A DNA stretch of 64,000 nt from Amycolatopsis tolypomycina (GCF_900105945.1 NZ_FNSO01000004.1:3286001-3350000); one strand, 5' to 3'. Shown: positions 51,187-59,975, counted from the first letter of the stretch. The notes: generated by a model not told the origin, from the letters alone. Program-made: numbers and translations.

Positions 51187-52188
51187 TCAGGCCGGGGTGA
51201 GCTCGGGCCAGACCAGGCCGGCCGAACCCCAGGTGAGGCCGCCGCCGAAACCGGCCAGCACGACCTGCTGCCCGGGGCGGAGCTCGCCGTCGGCGACGCC
51301 GTCGCCCAGCGCCAGCGGCACCGAGGCGGCGACGGTGTTGCCGACGCGGTCGATGTTCGCCACGAACCGCTCGGCGGGGATGCCCAGCCGGGCGGCGACC
51401 GCGGCCAGGATCCGGGCGTTGGCCTGGTGCAGCACGACGCGGTCGACGTCCTCGACGCGCCAGCCCAGCCGGGCCGCGGTGGCCTCGACCGACTCGCTCA
51501 TCCGGCGCACCGCCTCGGCGAAGACCGGGCGGCCCTGCATCGCGAAGTACTCCTCGCCCGGCGCGGCGGGCCGGCCCGTCGACCGCTGCCGCGAACCGCC
51601 GGCCGGGACCTCGATGAGCTCGCTGCGGCTGCCGTCGCTGCCCAGGGCCAGGCCGCCGATCGCGCCCGCTTCGCCGGGCTCGCCGGCCCGCAGCACCACC
51701 GCGCCGGCGCCGTCGCCGAAGATGGCGCGGGTGGTGCGGTCGGCCGGGTCGAGGATCGTCGAGAACGTGTCGGCGCCGATCACCAGCACCGAGCCGGCCG
51801 CCCCGGTGGCGATCAGCCCGGCCGCCGTGGCCAGCGCGTAGACGAAACCGGTGCACACGGCCGCGACGTCGAACGCGGCGACGTCCGGCAGGCCCAGCCG
51901 GCTCGCGACCTCCGGTGCGGTGGCCGGGCACGGCCGGTCCGGGGTGCTGGTCGCGACGACCACGGCGTCGGCGTGCTCGGTCCCGGCGGACTTCAGCGCG
52001 CGGCGGCCCGCCTCGACGGCCAGATCGCCGGTGGCTTCGCCGGGGGAGACGACGTAGCGGGTGCGGATGCCGGTGCGGGTGCGGATCCAGTCGTCGGTGG
52101 TGTCGAGCTGCGCGGCGAGGTCGGCGTTGGTGACCTCGCCGTCCGGCAGCCACGACCCCAGACCGCAGAGCACCGCGGCCGCCGTCAC
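51187..52188 (-). CDS. KAS III-type ketosynthase (FabH-like)
   Basis: The GTG at 52188 gives 333 residues. The triad is present: AAVCTGFVYAL (Cys), VVLHQANARI (His) and RVGNTVAAS (Asn). It would start chains from an acyl-CoA and malonyl-ACP. The GTG overlaps the stop of an 11-codon ORF with a strong ribosome site, so translation is probably coupled to that leader. A longer upstream frame to 52365 has no ribosome site and covers the promoter region. Confidence 0.92.
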   Translation of the reverse strand: MTAAAVLCGLGSWLPDGEVTNADLAAQLDTTDDWIRTRTGIRTRYVVSPGEATGDLAVEAGRRALKSAGTEHADAVVVATSTPDRPCPATAPEVASRLGLPDVAAFDVAAVCTGFVYALATAAGLIATGAAGSVLVIGADTFSTILDPADRTTRAIFGDGAGAVVLRAGEPGEAGAIGGLALGSDGSRSELIEVPAGGSRQRSTGRPAAPGEEYFAMQGRPVFAEAVRRMSESVEATAARLGWRVEDVDRVVLHQANARILAAVAARLGIPAERFVANIDRVGNTVAASVPLALGDGVADGELRPGQQVVLAGFGGGLTWGSAGLVWPELTPA

Positions 52189-52220
52189 CGGCCCGCCTCG
52201 CGGTGTTCGCAGGCTGTCAT
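52185..52220 (-). CDS. 11-codon leader ORF coupled to KAS III
   Basis: ATG at 52220, preceded by AAAAGGAGTTGCC, begins the peptide MTACEHREAGR. Its stop overlaps the KAS III GTG (GTGA). The KAS III start has no good ribosome site of its own, so ribosomes likely arrive through this mini-ORF. It may serve as a regulatory leader or merely as a start device. Confidence 0.5.
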   Translation of the reverse strand: MTACEHREAGR

Positions 52221-52257
52221 GGCAACTCCTTTTCGCGGGAAGTTCGTTCACTGTCAC

Positions 52258-52379
52258 CGGAACCCATCGTCGGCGGGCCCGCTCTGCCAGCCCTAACGCC
52301 GGACTCGGCCGCGGGGGAGCAATGGCGGGTGACTGCCGCGTGACCGGCACCGGACCGGCCGCCACCAGAGTGGGTTCCG
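52258..52379. promoter_or_regulatory. Divergent promoter region with paired TGGGTTCCG elements
   Basis: TGGGTTCCG occurs at 52371-52379 facing the AfsA-type gene and, in mirror orientation, at 52258-52266 facing the KAS III operon. They end about 31 and 38 bases before the first start codons. The symmetry suggests a common promoter or regulator element that turns on both operons. Confidence 0.5.
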
Positions 52380-52409
52380 TTCACGCACAACCATCGTGAG
52401 GAGAGACCG

Positions 52410-53426
52410 GTGACCGAACTCGCCGAACGGACAGAAGTCCGTACGGCGGTGGCCGATCCCGCCACCGCCATCTCCCGCCTCGCCTTCGACCGCACGGTCG
52501 CGCGGGGGGAGGTCCATCGGGAAGCCCTGTCCGAGGTGTTCCTGACCGACAGCGTCCGGGTCGACGAGTCGCGGTTCGTCGCCGCGGCCCGGCTGCCCGC
52601 GTCGCACGCCTACTACGGCGACCACACCGGCGGCACCCCGATCGACCCGCTGCTGCTGCTCGAGTGCTGCCGCCAGGCCGAAACCCACGCGGTGCACGCG
52701 CACTTCGGCGCCCCGCGCGACACCAAGTTCGTGCTGCAGTCCTGGTCGCTGACCATGCACCCGCTGCCCGCGAACGTCCACATCGGACCGGCCGAGGTCG
52801 TCATCTCGGCGCACACCGACGAGGCCGTGTGGCGGGCCGGCGAGCTGCGCGCGATGCGCTACCGCATGCAGGTCTACGTCGCCGGACGGCACGCCGCCGA
52901 CGTCGTGATGCGCGTCCAGTACTGCCCCGACGAGCTGTACCGGCTGATGCGCGGGCGCTGCCACGACGGCCGGGTGCCGTCTTCGGACGATTTCCGGTTC
53001 ACCACAACGGAGGTGGCCCCCGGGCTCGTCGGGCGTGACCGGCCGGAGAACGTCGTGCTGACCGACGCCCGCGTCGGCGCGGACCGCGTCTCGGCCCGGC
53101 TGCGGATCGACGGCGGCCACCCCAGCCTGTTCGACCACGCCCAGGACCACGTGCCAGGAATGGTGCTGATGGAAGCCGGGCGGCAGCTCGCCGTCCTGGC
53201 CGCGAGCACCGCGCACGGCACCCCGGCCGACGCGGTCGAGGTCACCGGCCTCAACGCCGCCTTCGGCGCCTACGCCGAGCTCGACACCCCCATCACCGTC
53301 TCGACCGACGGCGCGGCCGTGGGCTCGGACCTGCTCGTCTGCTTCGAGCAGGAGGGCCGCGTCCTCGTCGAAGCCGGCTTCACCTGCCTGCCCCGCAACC
53401 CGAACACCGACCAAGGAGCGAAATGA
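52410..53426 (+). CDS. AfsA-type hotdog enzyme (butenolide/gamma-butyrolactone synthase family)
   Basis: The GTG at 52410 (GAGGAGAG upstream) gives 338 residues with two AfsA hotdog repeats: residues about 25-165 (HREALSEVFLTDSVRVDESRF is the first strand region; GTPIDPLLLLECCRQAETHA) and about 190-330 (PSLFDHAQDHVPGMVLMEAG). AfsA joins a 3-ketoacyl chain to dihydroxyacetone phosphate on the way to A-factor. With a HAD phosphatase next to it and an ACP system divergent to it, the same type of chemistry is likely. Whether the product is a signal or a metabolite is open. Confidence 0.9.
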   Translation: MTELAERTEVRTAVADPATAISRLAFDRTVARGEVHREALSEVFLTDSVRVDESRFVAAARLPASHAYYGDHTGGTPIDPLLLLECCRQAETHAVHAHFGAPRDTKFVLQSWSLTMHPLPANVHIGPAEVVISAHTDEAVWRAGELRAMRYRMQVYVAGRHAADVVMRVQYCPDELYRLMRGRCHDGRVPSSDDFRFTTTEVAPGLVGRDRPENVVLTDARVGADRVSARLRIDGGHPSLFDHAQDHVPGMVLMEAGRQLAVLAASTAHGTPADAVEVTGLNAAFGAYAELDTPITVSTDGAAVGSDLLVCFEQEGRVLVEAGFTCLPRNPNTDQGAK

Positions 53427-54130
53427 CCGAGTTCGGCAAGATCAAGCTCATCGCCCTCGACACCGACGGCGTGCTGTTCAACGACACCTACAGCCCGGTG
53501 ATCGAGCGGTTCGTCCGCCGCCACGGCGCCGAGTACACCCCCGAGCTGGAGCGCCACGTCTGGGGCTCGCCGCAGCTGGCGGCCGGGCAGTACATGGCGC
53601 TCAAGTGCAAGCTGCCGTACTCGGCCAACGACGTCATGAAGGACTTCTTCGCCGAGCGCGACCGCTACCTCGCCGAGCACCCGGTGCGCGTCGCCCCCGG
53701 CGCCGAGGACCTGCTCAAGACCCTCGCGGCCACCGGGGTGCGCGTCACCAGCTACGGCGGCCGCGGCAAGGAGTACTCCTTCGACCGCTTCCTCGGCCAC
53801 CTCGAGCCCTACTTCGACACGAAGACCCCGTACGTCGACGTCAACCCGTTCCGCCCGGGTGTCAAGGAGATCGTCACCGACATCTTCGGCTACGACTACG
53901 ACGAGGTCGTGTTCGTCGACGACATCAACCGTGTCGCCGAGACCACCAAGGCGCTCGGCGCGGGCTTCATCGGGATCCCGGCGAGCATGCCGCACAACTT
54001 CCAGCGCGCGCAGATGACCGAAACCGGGGTGCGGTACCAGCTCGACAAGATCGACGCGGTCGACCTGCCGCTGCTGCGCGAGGTGGACCGCCGGCTGGCC
54101 GACGGCACCCTGTGGGACCTGTCCGCCTGA
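53423..54130 (+). CDS. HAD-family phosphatase
   Basis: The 235-residue protein has HAD motif I IALDTDGVLFND (Asp nucleophile near 13), motif II around VTSYGG, and motif IV FVDDINRVAET. It overlaps the AfsA-type gene by four bases. In the methylenomycin-furan and related pathways a HAD enzyme removes the phosphate from the AfsA-type product, and the same role fits here. Confidence 0.88.
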   Translation: MTEFGKIKLIALDTDGVLFNDTYSPVIERFVRRHGAEYTPELERHVWGSPQLAAGQYMALKCKLPYSANDVMKDFFAERDRYLAEHPVRVAPGAEDLLKTLAATGVRVTSYGGRGKEYSFDRFLGHLEPYFDTKTPYVDVNPFRPGVKEIVTDIFGYDYDEVVFVDDINRVAETTKALGAGFIGIPASMPHNFQRAQMTETGVRYQLDKIDAVDLPLLREVDRRLADGTLWDLSA

Positions 54131-54149
54131 TCACCACCACGGAGGCACC

Positions 54150-54875
54150 ATGACGATCGAGACACTGTCCCGGCCCACCGAAACCGAGTTCGAGCGCCTC
54201 GACGCGCTGATGGGCCTGATGACCGGCGACGAGAAGCACGCGCCCTCCTCGACGTCCACTTTGGACGTCCTGTGGGTGCTGCACGACCGCGTGCTGCGCG
54301 TCAGCCCCGACCGCGTCGACGACGAGGAACGCGACCGCTTCTTCCTCTCCAAGGGGCACGGCCCGATGGCCTACTACGCGGTGCTCGCGGCCAAGGGCTT
54401 CCTCGAGCCCGAGACCCTGGCCGGCTACGGCGACTGGGACTGCCCGCTCGGCTACCACCCCGACCGCACCCTCGTGCCGGGCGTCGAGATGGCCAGCGGC
54501 TCCCTCGGCCACGGCCTGCCCCTGGCCGTCGGCACCGCGCTGGGCCTGCGCGCCCGCGGCCTCGACCAGCCCCAGATCTGGGTCCTGGCCGGCGACGCGG
54601 AGCTCGACGAAGGCCCCAACCACGAGGCCATCGCCTTCGCCGGCCGCGCCGGGCTCGACCGGCTCAACGTCGTCGTCATCGACAACGACTCGGCGACCAT
54701 CGACTGGCCCGGCGGCGTCGAGACCCGCTTCGCCGTCGAAGGCTGGTCGACGCGGCGGGTCGACGGCCGCGACCACGTCGCGCTCGAGGCGGCGTTCACC
54801 GAACCCCACTTCGGACGGCCGCACGTCGTGGTCGCCGAAGTCGAACGCAAGGACGGCCGGCCCCGGCGCCGGTGA
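54150..54875 (+). CDS. Transketolase N-terminal subunit (ThDP-binding)
   Basis: The 241-residue protein matches the N-terminal half of split transketolases: FFLSKGHGPMAYYAVLAAKG, ASGSLGHGLPLAVG, and the ThDP/metal motif GDAELDEGPNHEA followed by VVIDNDS. It needs the C-terminal subunit encoded next. Split transketolases in biosynthetic clusters move two-carbon ketol units or make sugars for the product. Confidence 0.93.
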   Translation: MTIETLSRPTETEFERLDALMGLMTGDEKHAPSSTSTLDVLWVLHDRVLRVSPDRVDDEERDRFFLSKGHGPMAYYAVLAAKGFLEPETLAGYGDWDCPLGYHPDRTLVPGVEMASGSLGHGLPLAVGTALGLRARGLDQPQIWVLAGDAELDEGPNHEAIAFAGRAGLDRLNVVVIDNDSATIDWPGGVETRFAVEGWSTRRVDGRDHVALEAAFTEPHFGRPHVVVAEVERKDGRPRRR

Positions 54876-54889
54876 GGAGGCGTTTTTCG

Positions 54890-55804
54890 ATGGTAATGAC
54901 CTGGGAACAGCGGTTCGCCGACATCAACGCCATGCGCGCGCGGTTCGCCGCGGTGGTCGACGACCTGGTGACCGAAGACGAGCGGGTGGCCGCGGTGTTC
55001 GCCGACATCACGTGGGACAAGCTGCCGGAGTCCGCGCGCAGCCACCCCCGGTTCGTCAACGTCGGCATCCGCGAGCAGCTGATGATCGACGTCGCCGGCG
55101 GCCTGGCGATGGCCGGGCTGCGGCCGATCGCGCACACCTTCGCGAGCTTCCTCGTGGAGCGGCCGTTCGAGCAGATCAAGATCGGGCTCAACCACCAGGA
55201 CGTCGGCGCCGTGCTGGTCAGCGCGGGCGCGTCCTACGACCTGGCGGTGGACGGGCGCACCCACGAGTCACCCGCCGACGTGGCGCTGCTGAGCACCCTG
55301 CCGGACTGGACGATCAGCGTCCCCGGCCACGCCGACGAGGCCGAGGCCATGCTGCGCGCCGCGGCCGGCCGTTCGGACCTGGAGTACATCCGGCTGTCCA
55401 CCGACACGAACGCGAAGGCGTACTGGAACGGCGAAGACGGGTTCACGGTGCTGCGCCGCGGCCGCGAAGGCACGGTCGTGGCGGTGGGGCCGCTGGCCGA
55501 CCCGGTCCTGGCAGCGACGGCGGGGATGGACCTCACGGTGCTGTACGCCCCGCGCGTCCGCCCGTTCGACCGCGAAACCCTGCGGCGGACGCTGTCCAGC
55601 CCCGACGTGGCCCTCGTGGAGCCGTACCTGACCGGCACCTCGGCGGCGGAGGTCGACGCGGCACTGGAGGACATCCCGCACCGGCTGCTGAGCATCGGCG
55701 TGCCCGCGAAGGAGCTGCGCCGCTACGGGACGCCGCAGGAGCACGCGGCCGCGTACGGGCTCGACGTCCGTGGCCTGCGCTCGCGGCTGGCCCGGTTCTT
55801 CTGA
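54890..55804 (+). CDS. Transketolase C-terminal subunit
   Basis: The ATG at 54890 gives 304 residues with the pyrimidine-binding domain (FVNVGIREQLMIDVAGGLAM, containing the catalytic Glu, and HTFASFLVERPFEQIK) and the C-terminal domain (VALVEPYLTGT). It lies 14 bases after the N-terminal subunit with GAGGAGG between, so the two form one enzyme. The exact donor and acceptor are not evident. Confidence 0.92.
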   Translation: MVMTWEQRFADINAMRARFAAVVDDLVTEDERVAAVFADITWDKLPESARSHPRFVNVGIREQLMIDVAGGLAMAGLRPIAHTFASFLVERPFEQIKIGLNHQDVGAVLVSAGASYDLAVDGRTHESPADVALLSTLPDWTISVPGHADEAEAMLRAAAGRSDLEYIRLSTDTNAKAYWNGEDGFTVLRRGREGTVVAVGPLADPVLAATAGMDLTVLYAPRVRPFDRETLRRTLSSPDVALVEPYLTGTSAAEVDAALEDIPHRLLSIGVPAKELRRYGTPQEHAAAYGLDVRGLRSRLARFF

Positions 55805-55826
55805 CCGTCCGTCCGGAGGAGATTTC

Positions 55827-56279
55827 GTGCGACACACCGATGTCGCCCGCGCGGAGATCGCCGAGCTGCTCGGCGATCTCTTCGCGGGCTTCGAAAGCCG
55901 CGACTGGGCCCGGATGGCGGACCTGGTCGCCGAGAAGGTGCACCTCGACCACACGTCACTGGGCGCCCCGGCGCCGGAGGACCTCACGGGCGAGGAGATC
56001 GTCGCCCGGTGGCGGCGGGGGCTGCACGCGCGCAAGAAGAACTTCCACCTGCTGAGCCTGCCGCGGATCCGGGTGTCCGGCGACCGGGCCGAGGTGGCGG
56101 TGAACTGCTACGCGTGCAACGTCCTGGACGACGGTCTCGGTGGCGGCGTGTGGGAGTGCTGGGGCCGGCATGACATTTCCTGGCAGCACACCGGGAACGG
56201 TTGGCAGGTCACGGCGTTCGTGTTCACCGTGGCCTACACGCGGGGGGACGAGCGGGTCCACACCCACACACTGGACTGA
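55827..56279 (+). CDS. SnoaL/NTF2-like protein
   Basis: The GTG at 55827 (GGAGGAG upstream) gives 150 residues with the cone-shaped NTF2 fold pattern: LFAGFESRDWARMADLVAEK, VHLDHTSLGAP, and a central WRRGLHARKKNFH. Members act as cyclases, isomerases or hydroxylase partners in polyketide pathways. It has Asp and His residues in the pocket region but no family-specific assignment. It ends the rightward operon before a strong inverted repeat. Confidence 0.82.
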   Translation: MRHTDVARAEIAELLGDLFAGFESRDWARMADLVAEKVHLDHTSLGAPAPEDLTGEEIVARWRRGLHARKKNFHLLSLPRIRVSGDRAEVAVNCYACNVLDDGLGGGVWECWGRHDISWQHTGNGWQVTAFVFTVAYTRGDERVHTHTLD

Positions 56280-56307
56280 GTGGCGCAGGGGGCCGCCACC
56301 CATGCCA

Positions 56308-56352
56308 TGAAAGGGTCGTTCATGACGTCTGGCGTCATGAACGACCCTTTCA
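56308..56352. repeat. Perfect 20-bp inverted repeat (REP-like or terminator)
   Basis: Two perfect 20-base arms (56308-56327 and 56333-56352) beginning TGAAAGGGTCG are separated by TCTGG. It follows the SnoaL-like stop and could end the operon transcript. The perfect arms and intergenic place also fit a genome-wide REP-type repeat, which I cannot test here. Confidence 0.75.
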
Positions 56353-56485
56353 TGACGTTCGAGCCGCTGCCGCGCCTGGCCGCGAAGGTTACAAATCGGG
56401 CATTCAAGGCTCGAAAGGAGAAAGATCGCGCCCGCGCGGGGGCAGGATGGCAGCCGGTTCTCGCACGGAACTCGCGGAGGTTCGG

Positions 56486-57364
56486 ATGGGCGCGCAGATC
56501 GTCTCGATATTCCTGCCGGCGGCGCTCGCGCTGGTCATGTTCGGCCTCGGCCTGTCACTGACCCCGGCCGACTTCGCCAGGGTGGTGAAGTACCCGAAGG
56601 CCGCCGTCATCGCGCTGACGTGCCAGATCGTCGTGCTCCCCGCCATCTGCTACGGGCTGGTCGTGCTGTTCGGGCTCAACGGCGTGCTGGCCGTCGGGAT
56701 GATGCTGCTCGTCGCCTCGCCCGGCGGGACGTCGGCGAACCTGTTCAGCCACCTCGCCGGCGGTGACGTCGCGCTCAACGTCACCCTGACCGCGGTCAAC
56801 TCCGTGCTCGCGATGTTCACGCTGCCCGTGGTGGTCGCCTGGTCGCTGGCGCAGTTCATGGCCGGCGACGCCTCGATCGGGCTGCAGCCCGCGAAACTGC
56901 TGCAGATGTTCGCGGTCGTGCTGGTCCCGGTGGCGATCGGCATGGCGGTCCGCCACCGCTCCCTCGCCTGGACCGAGAAGATGCAGAAGCCGGTCAAGAT
57001 CGCGTCGGTCGTCGTGCTGGTGCTGGCGGTCACGTTCTCCATCGTCGGCAACTTCCGCCTGCTGCTGGACAACGCCGACACGCTCGGCCCGGTGGCGCTG
57101 CTGCTGTCGGTGCTGAGCCTGGCGGTCGGCTACGGCGTCCCGCGCCTGCTGCGCGTGGAGCGGCGGCAGGCGATCGCGTCGGCCATGGAGATCGGCATCC
57201 ACAACGCCGCACTGGCCATCACGCTCGCGATGTCGGTGCTGGGCAGCGAGCCGATGGCGGTGCCGGCCGGGATCTACGGCTCGGTGATGTTCGTGCCCGC
57301 CGCGATCGCCGCGTATGCGTTGAGCCGCAAGGGTTCCCGGGTCGTGAGCGTGACGGGAGCCTGA
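56486..57364 (+). CDS. BASS-family transporter (bile acid:sodium symporter-like)
   Basis: The ATG at 56486 (GGAGG upstream) gives 292 residues; earlier in-frame starts have weaker ribosome sites. About nine membrane segments are seen. MFGLGLSLTPADFARVVKYP, LVASPGGTSANLFSHLAGGD and the final GIHNAALAITLAM are family marks. These carriers move organic anions or keto acids with sodium. It may move a pathway intermediate or the product. Confidence 0.9.
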   Translation: MGAQIVSIFLPAALALVMFGLGLSLTPADFARVVKYPKAAVIALTCQIVVLPAICYGLVVLFGLNGVLAVGMMLLVASPGGTSANLFSHLAGGDVALNVTLTAVNSVLAMFTLPVVVAWSLAQFMAGDASIGLQPAKLLQMFAVVLVPVAIGMAVRHRSLAWTEKMQKPVKIASVVVLVLAVTFSIVGNFRLLLDNADTLGPVALLLSVLSLAVGYGVPRLLRVERRQAIASAMEIGIHNAALAITLAMSVLGSEPMAVPAGIYGSVMFVPAAIAAYALSRKGSRVVSVTGA

Positions 57365-57370
57365 GACGCG

Positions 57371-57405
57371 GAAGGCCGCCTCCGGAACATCCGGAGGCGG
57401 CCTTC
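57371..57405. terminator. Bidirectional terminator
   Basis: A perfect 16-bp stem (GAAGGCCGCCTCCGGA and its complement) with an ACA loop lies between the convergent BASS and MFS genes. Confidence 0.88.
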
Positions 57406-57416
57406 GTCGCCGTGAT

Positions 57417-58640
57417 TCACCGGGTCGCGGACTCGAGCCGCGCCTCGGCGAGCGATCGCTGGGCGGCCCGCTCGCCGCCGCTGCCGAACAGCCACACCAG
57501 CAGCCCCAGCACCGCGAAGCCCGCACCCGCCCAGCAGGCGCCGTACCAGCCCGTGGCCTCGAACGCCTGGGCCGACACGTACGAACCCGCCACGCCACCG
57601 ATCGCGAACGACGTCATGTAGCCGCTCGCGATCCGCGCGCGGGCCTGCTGGTCGACCTCGTACACCACGCTCTGGTTGGTCACGTGCACCGCCTGGATCG
57701 CCGCGTCCATCACCAGCGCACCCAGCACCAGCAGCACGATGCTCGACCGGCCCAGCGCCAGGATGCCGAACGACACCGCCAGCACCCCGAGCGCGACGCC
57801 GCTGGACTGCCAGCGCCAGTGGCGGTAGCGGTCGATCAACCGGCCGCCGCCCGAGGCCATCAGGGCGCCCGCCACGCCGGACAGGGCGAACAGGCCGATG
57901 CCGATCTGGGAGTACTCGAACGGCGGGCCCGCCAGCAGGAACGTCACGCTCGTCCAGAACGCCGTGAACGCGGCCATCACGCACGCCCCGATGGCGCAGC
58001 GCGACCGCATGATCGACGACCGGCGGAACTGGGCCAGCACCGAACCGACCTGGGCGAGGTAGCGCTTCTGCAGAGCGGGCTGGTCGCCGTGGATGGTCGT
58101 GCGGACCACCACCGTCGCGGCCGCCATCAGGACCGCCGCCACGACGTACACCGTGCGCCAGCCGCCGGCCGCCGCGATCAGGCTCGCCACCGTCCGGGAC
58201 ATCAGGATGCCGAACAGGACGCCGCCCATGATCACGCCGAGCACGCGGCCGCGGGAGGCGTCGTCGGCCAGGGTTGCCGCGTACGCGCTGATCACCGGGA
58301 TCGCCACCGCGCCGATGCCGACGAACACCGCGAGCACGGCCAGCGTCGGCGCGTTCGGGGCGGCCGCGCTGCCGGCCAGGGCGAGGGTGTTCGTCACGAA
58401 CAACGCCGTGAGCAGGTTCTGCCGCCGCACGATGTCGGCCGCGGGCACGATGAACAGCAGCCCGAGCGCGGTGCCGACCTGCCCGGTCGTGACCAGGAGC
58501 GAGACACCCGCCGTCGACGCGTGCAGGTCCTCGGCGATGCGGTCGAGCAGGGGCTGGGCGTAGTAGGCGTTGGCCGTGGTGACCCCGCAGATCACGGAGA
58601 ACAGCAGGGCCAGCCGTGTCGGCACGGCCTGGCTGGACAT
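57417..58640 (-). CDS. MFS transporter
   Basis: The ATG at 58640 gives 407 residues with about twelve membrane segments. It starts RLALLFSVICGVTTANAYYA, with YYAQPLLDRIAEDL typical of the Bcr/CflA-DHA12-like drug exporters, and has a GRVLGVIMGG loop. It is the likely product exporter or self-resistance pump. It follows the SARP gene in the same direction after 38 bases. Confidence 0.9.
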   Translation of the reverse strand: MSSQAVPTRLALLFSVICGVTTANAYYAQPLLDRIAEDLHASTAGVSLLVTTGQVGTALGLLFIVPAADIVRRQNLLTALFVTNTLALAGSAAAPNAPTLAVLAVFVGIGAVAIPVISAYAATLADDASRGRVLGVIMGGVLFGILMSRTVASLIAAAGGWRTVYVVAAVLMAAATVVVRTTIHGDQPALQKRYLAQVGSVLAQFRRSSIMRSRCAIGACVMAAFTAFWTSVTFLLAGPPFEYSQIGIGLFALSGVAGALMASGGGRLIDRYRHWRWQSSGVALGVLAVSFGILALGRSSIVLLVLGALVMDAAIQAVHVTNQSVVYEVDQQARARIASGYMTSFAIGGVAGSYVSAQAFEATGWYGACWAGAGFAVLGLLVWLFGSGGERAAQRSLAEARLESATR

Positions 58641-58678
58641 GGTTCGCACCGTCCTTTCCGGACTGGAGTCGGTTCGGG

Positions 58679-59569
58679 TCACGCGGCACCCGCCTTCGCC
58701 GGCGTCGCGCACGCGTGCCAGGGGAGGTCCTCGATCCGGACCGGGTCGGCGGAGGAGTCGAGCATGACCTTGCGGTGCAGCTCCTGCAGCGGCCGCGACG
58801 GCTCCAGGCCGAGGTTGTCGTTGAGGCTCTGCCGCAGGCTGCGGAACACCGACAGCGCCGCGTTGCGCCGCCCGGTCATGTGCAGCGCGTACATCAGGCT
58901 GGCGTGCAGCGACTCGTCGTACTCGTCCATCGGGATCAGCGCGCGCAGCTCGCCGACGAGGCTCGCGTACCGGTGCAGCCTCAGGTCGAGCATGATGCGG
59001 CGCATCAGGATGGACTTGTTCTCCTCCAGCAGGCGCACGATCTGGGCGTAGAGCACCGGCCCCGGGATCAGGTCCCCGAGCGGGGAGCCCTGCCACAGGT
59101 CGAGCGCCTCCTGCAGTTTCGCCGACGCGCCCGCCAGGTCGCCGCGGGCTTCGAGGTCGTCCGCTTCGGCGACGAGCTCGCGCTCCCGGCGCAGGTCCGA
59201 GCGGTCGAGCGCGACGGCCAGCCGGTAGCCGGCCGGTTCGGTGCACAGCAGCTGCTTGGCGGCCGCGCCGCACCCGCGCTCGCCGAGCGCGGCGGCCAGC
59301 TTCTTGCGGATCTGCAGCACGCCGTTCTGGATCGCGTTGGCGGCGTTGCGCGGCGGGTCCTCCCACAGCTCGCGTTCGATGGTGCCCGACTGGACCACGC
59401 GGCCCTCGTTGAGCAGCAGCAGCGCGAGCAGCTGCTTGGCCTTCATCGCGGGCGGCACGATCGAAACGCCGTCGATCTCGACTTCGAGGGAACCGAGCAC
59501 GGTGGCCCGTGACGGTTCCGGGGTGAGCCGGCCGGTCGGCCGGCTCGGTACGGCGGTGGCCGTGGTCAT
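58679..59569 (-). CDS. SARP-family activator (OmpR-type HTH plus BTAD)
   Basis: The 296-residue protein has the N-terminal winged helix (VLGSLEVEIDG; KAKQLLALLLLNEGRVV; NAANAIQNGVLQIRKKL) and a BTAD domain (about 120-270; YDESLHASLMYALHMTGRRN, FRSLRQSL). SARPs switch on antibiotic clusters, so this is the probable pathway activator. It is divergent from the PKS gene. Confidence 0.93.
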   Translation of the reverse strand: MTTATAVPSRPTGRLTPEPSRATVLGSLEVEIDGVSIVPPAMKAKQLLALLLLNEGRVVQSGTIERELWEDPPRNAANAIQNGVLQIRKKLAAALGERGCGAAAKQLLCTEPAGYRLAVALDRSDLRRERELVAEADDLEARGDLAGASAKLQEALDLWQGSPLGDLIPGPVLYAQIVRLLEENKSILMRRIMLDLRLHRYASLVGELRALIPMDEYDESLHASLMYALHMTGRRNAALSVFRSLRQSLNDNLGLEPSRPLQELHRKVMLDSSADPVRIEDLPWHACATPAKAGAA

Positions 59570-59975
59570 GGGTGCGTTCCCTCCCTGCCAGTCGTCCGGG
59601 CGCTGGGCGCGTCCGCTCCGGCCGGTGTTCGGCTAGTACCCCGTCGCGGTTTCGGGCACGCGACGTTCACCTGGCCGGAGGTTCGGGGCCGCACGACGGC
59701 GGTCCCCCAGTGCGCGGTCCTCCGGTGACCGCACCCCGAAGCTACCAGTGATCAATCTTGTACTCAAGTCCAACTTTGGCATGAGGCATCTCACAACGGC
59801 TCCGGCTGCCCCGGCCGGGTCACGGATTTCCCCCGGTCAGGCCCTGGCGGGCACCGCGAAACGGGGGAATCGCGCCGGAAACCGCCGGAGGACACCTGAA
59901 CCAGTGCGAATGCGGCTGTTAGCGTGGATCGGGGCTGCAAGGCCCCGGAAATCGGACACTCGACTTGGGGGAGCA
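59570..59975. other. Divergent promoter region between SARP and PKS genes
   Basis: These 406 bases hold no supported gene; the open frame from 59748 lacks a ribosome site and family similarity before residue 77. CGGTCCCCC (59700) and CGGTCCTCC (59715) form a loose direct repeat, and TTCGGGG/CCCCGAA face each other at about 59683 and 59734. An AT-richer part at 59750-59790 (ATCAATCTTGTACTCAAG) may be the promoter of the PKS gene. Confidence 0.45.

Noticed and set aside
59698..59723. SARP heptamer direct repeats
   Set aside because: The two CGGTCC copies are 15 bases apart, not on the 11- or 22-base helical spacing expected for SARP sites.
59748..59975. N-terminal extension of the PKS from 59748
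   Set aside because: It lacks a ribosome site and PKS similarity, while the ATG at 59976 has GGGGGAG and the usual KS start.
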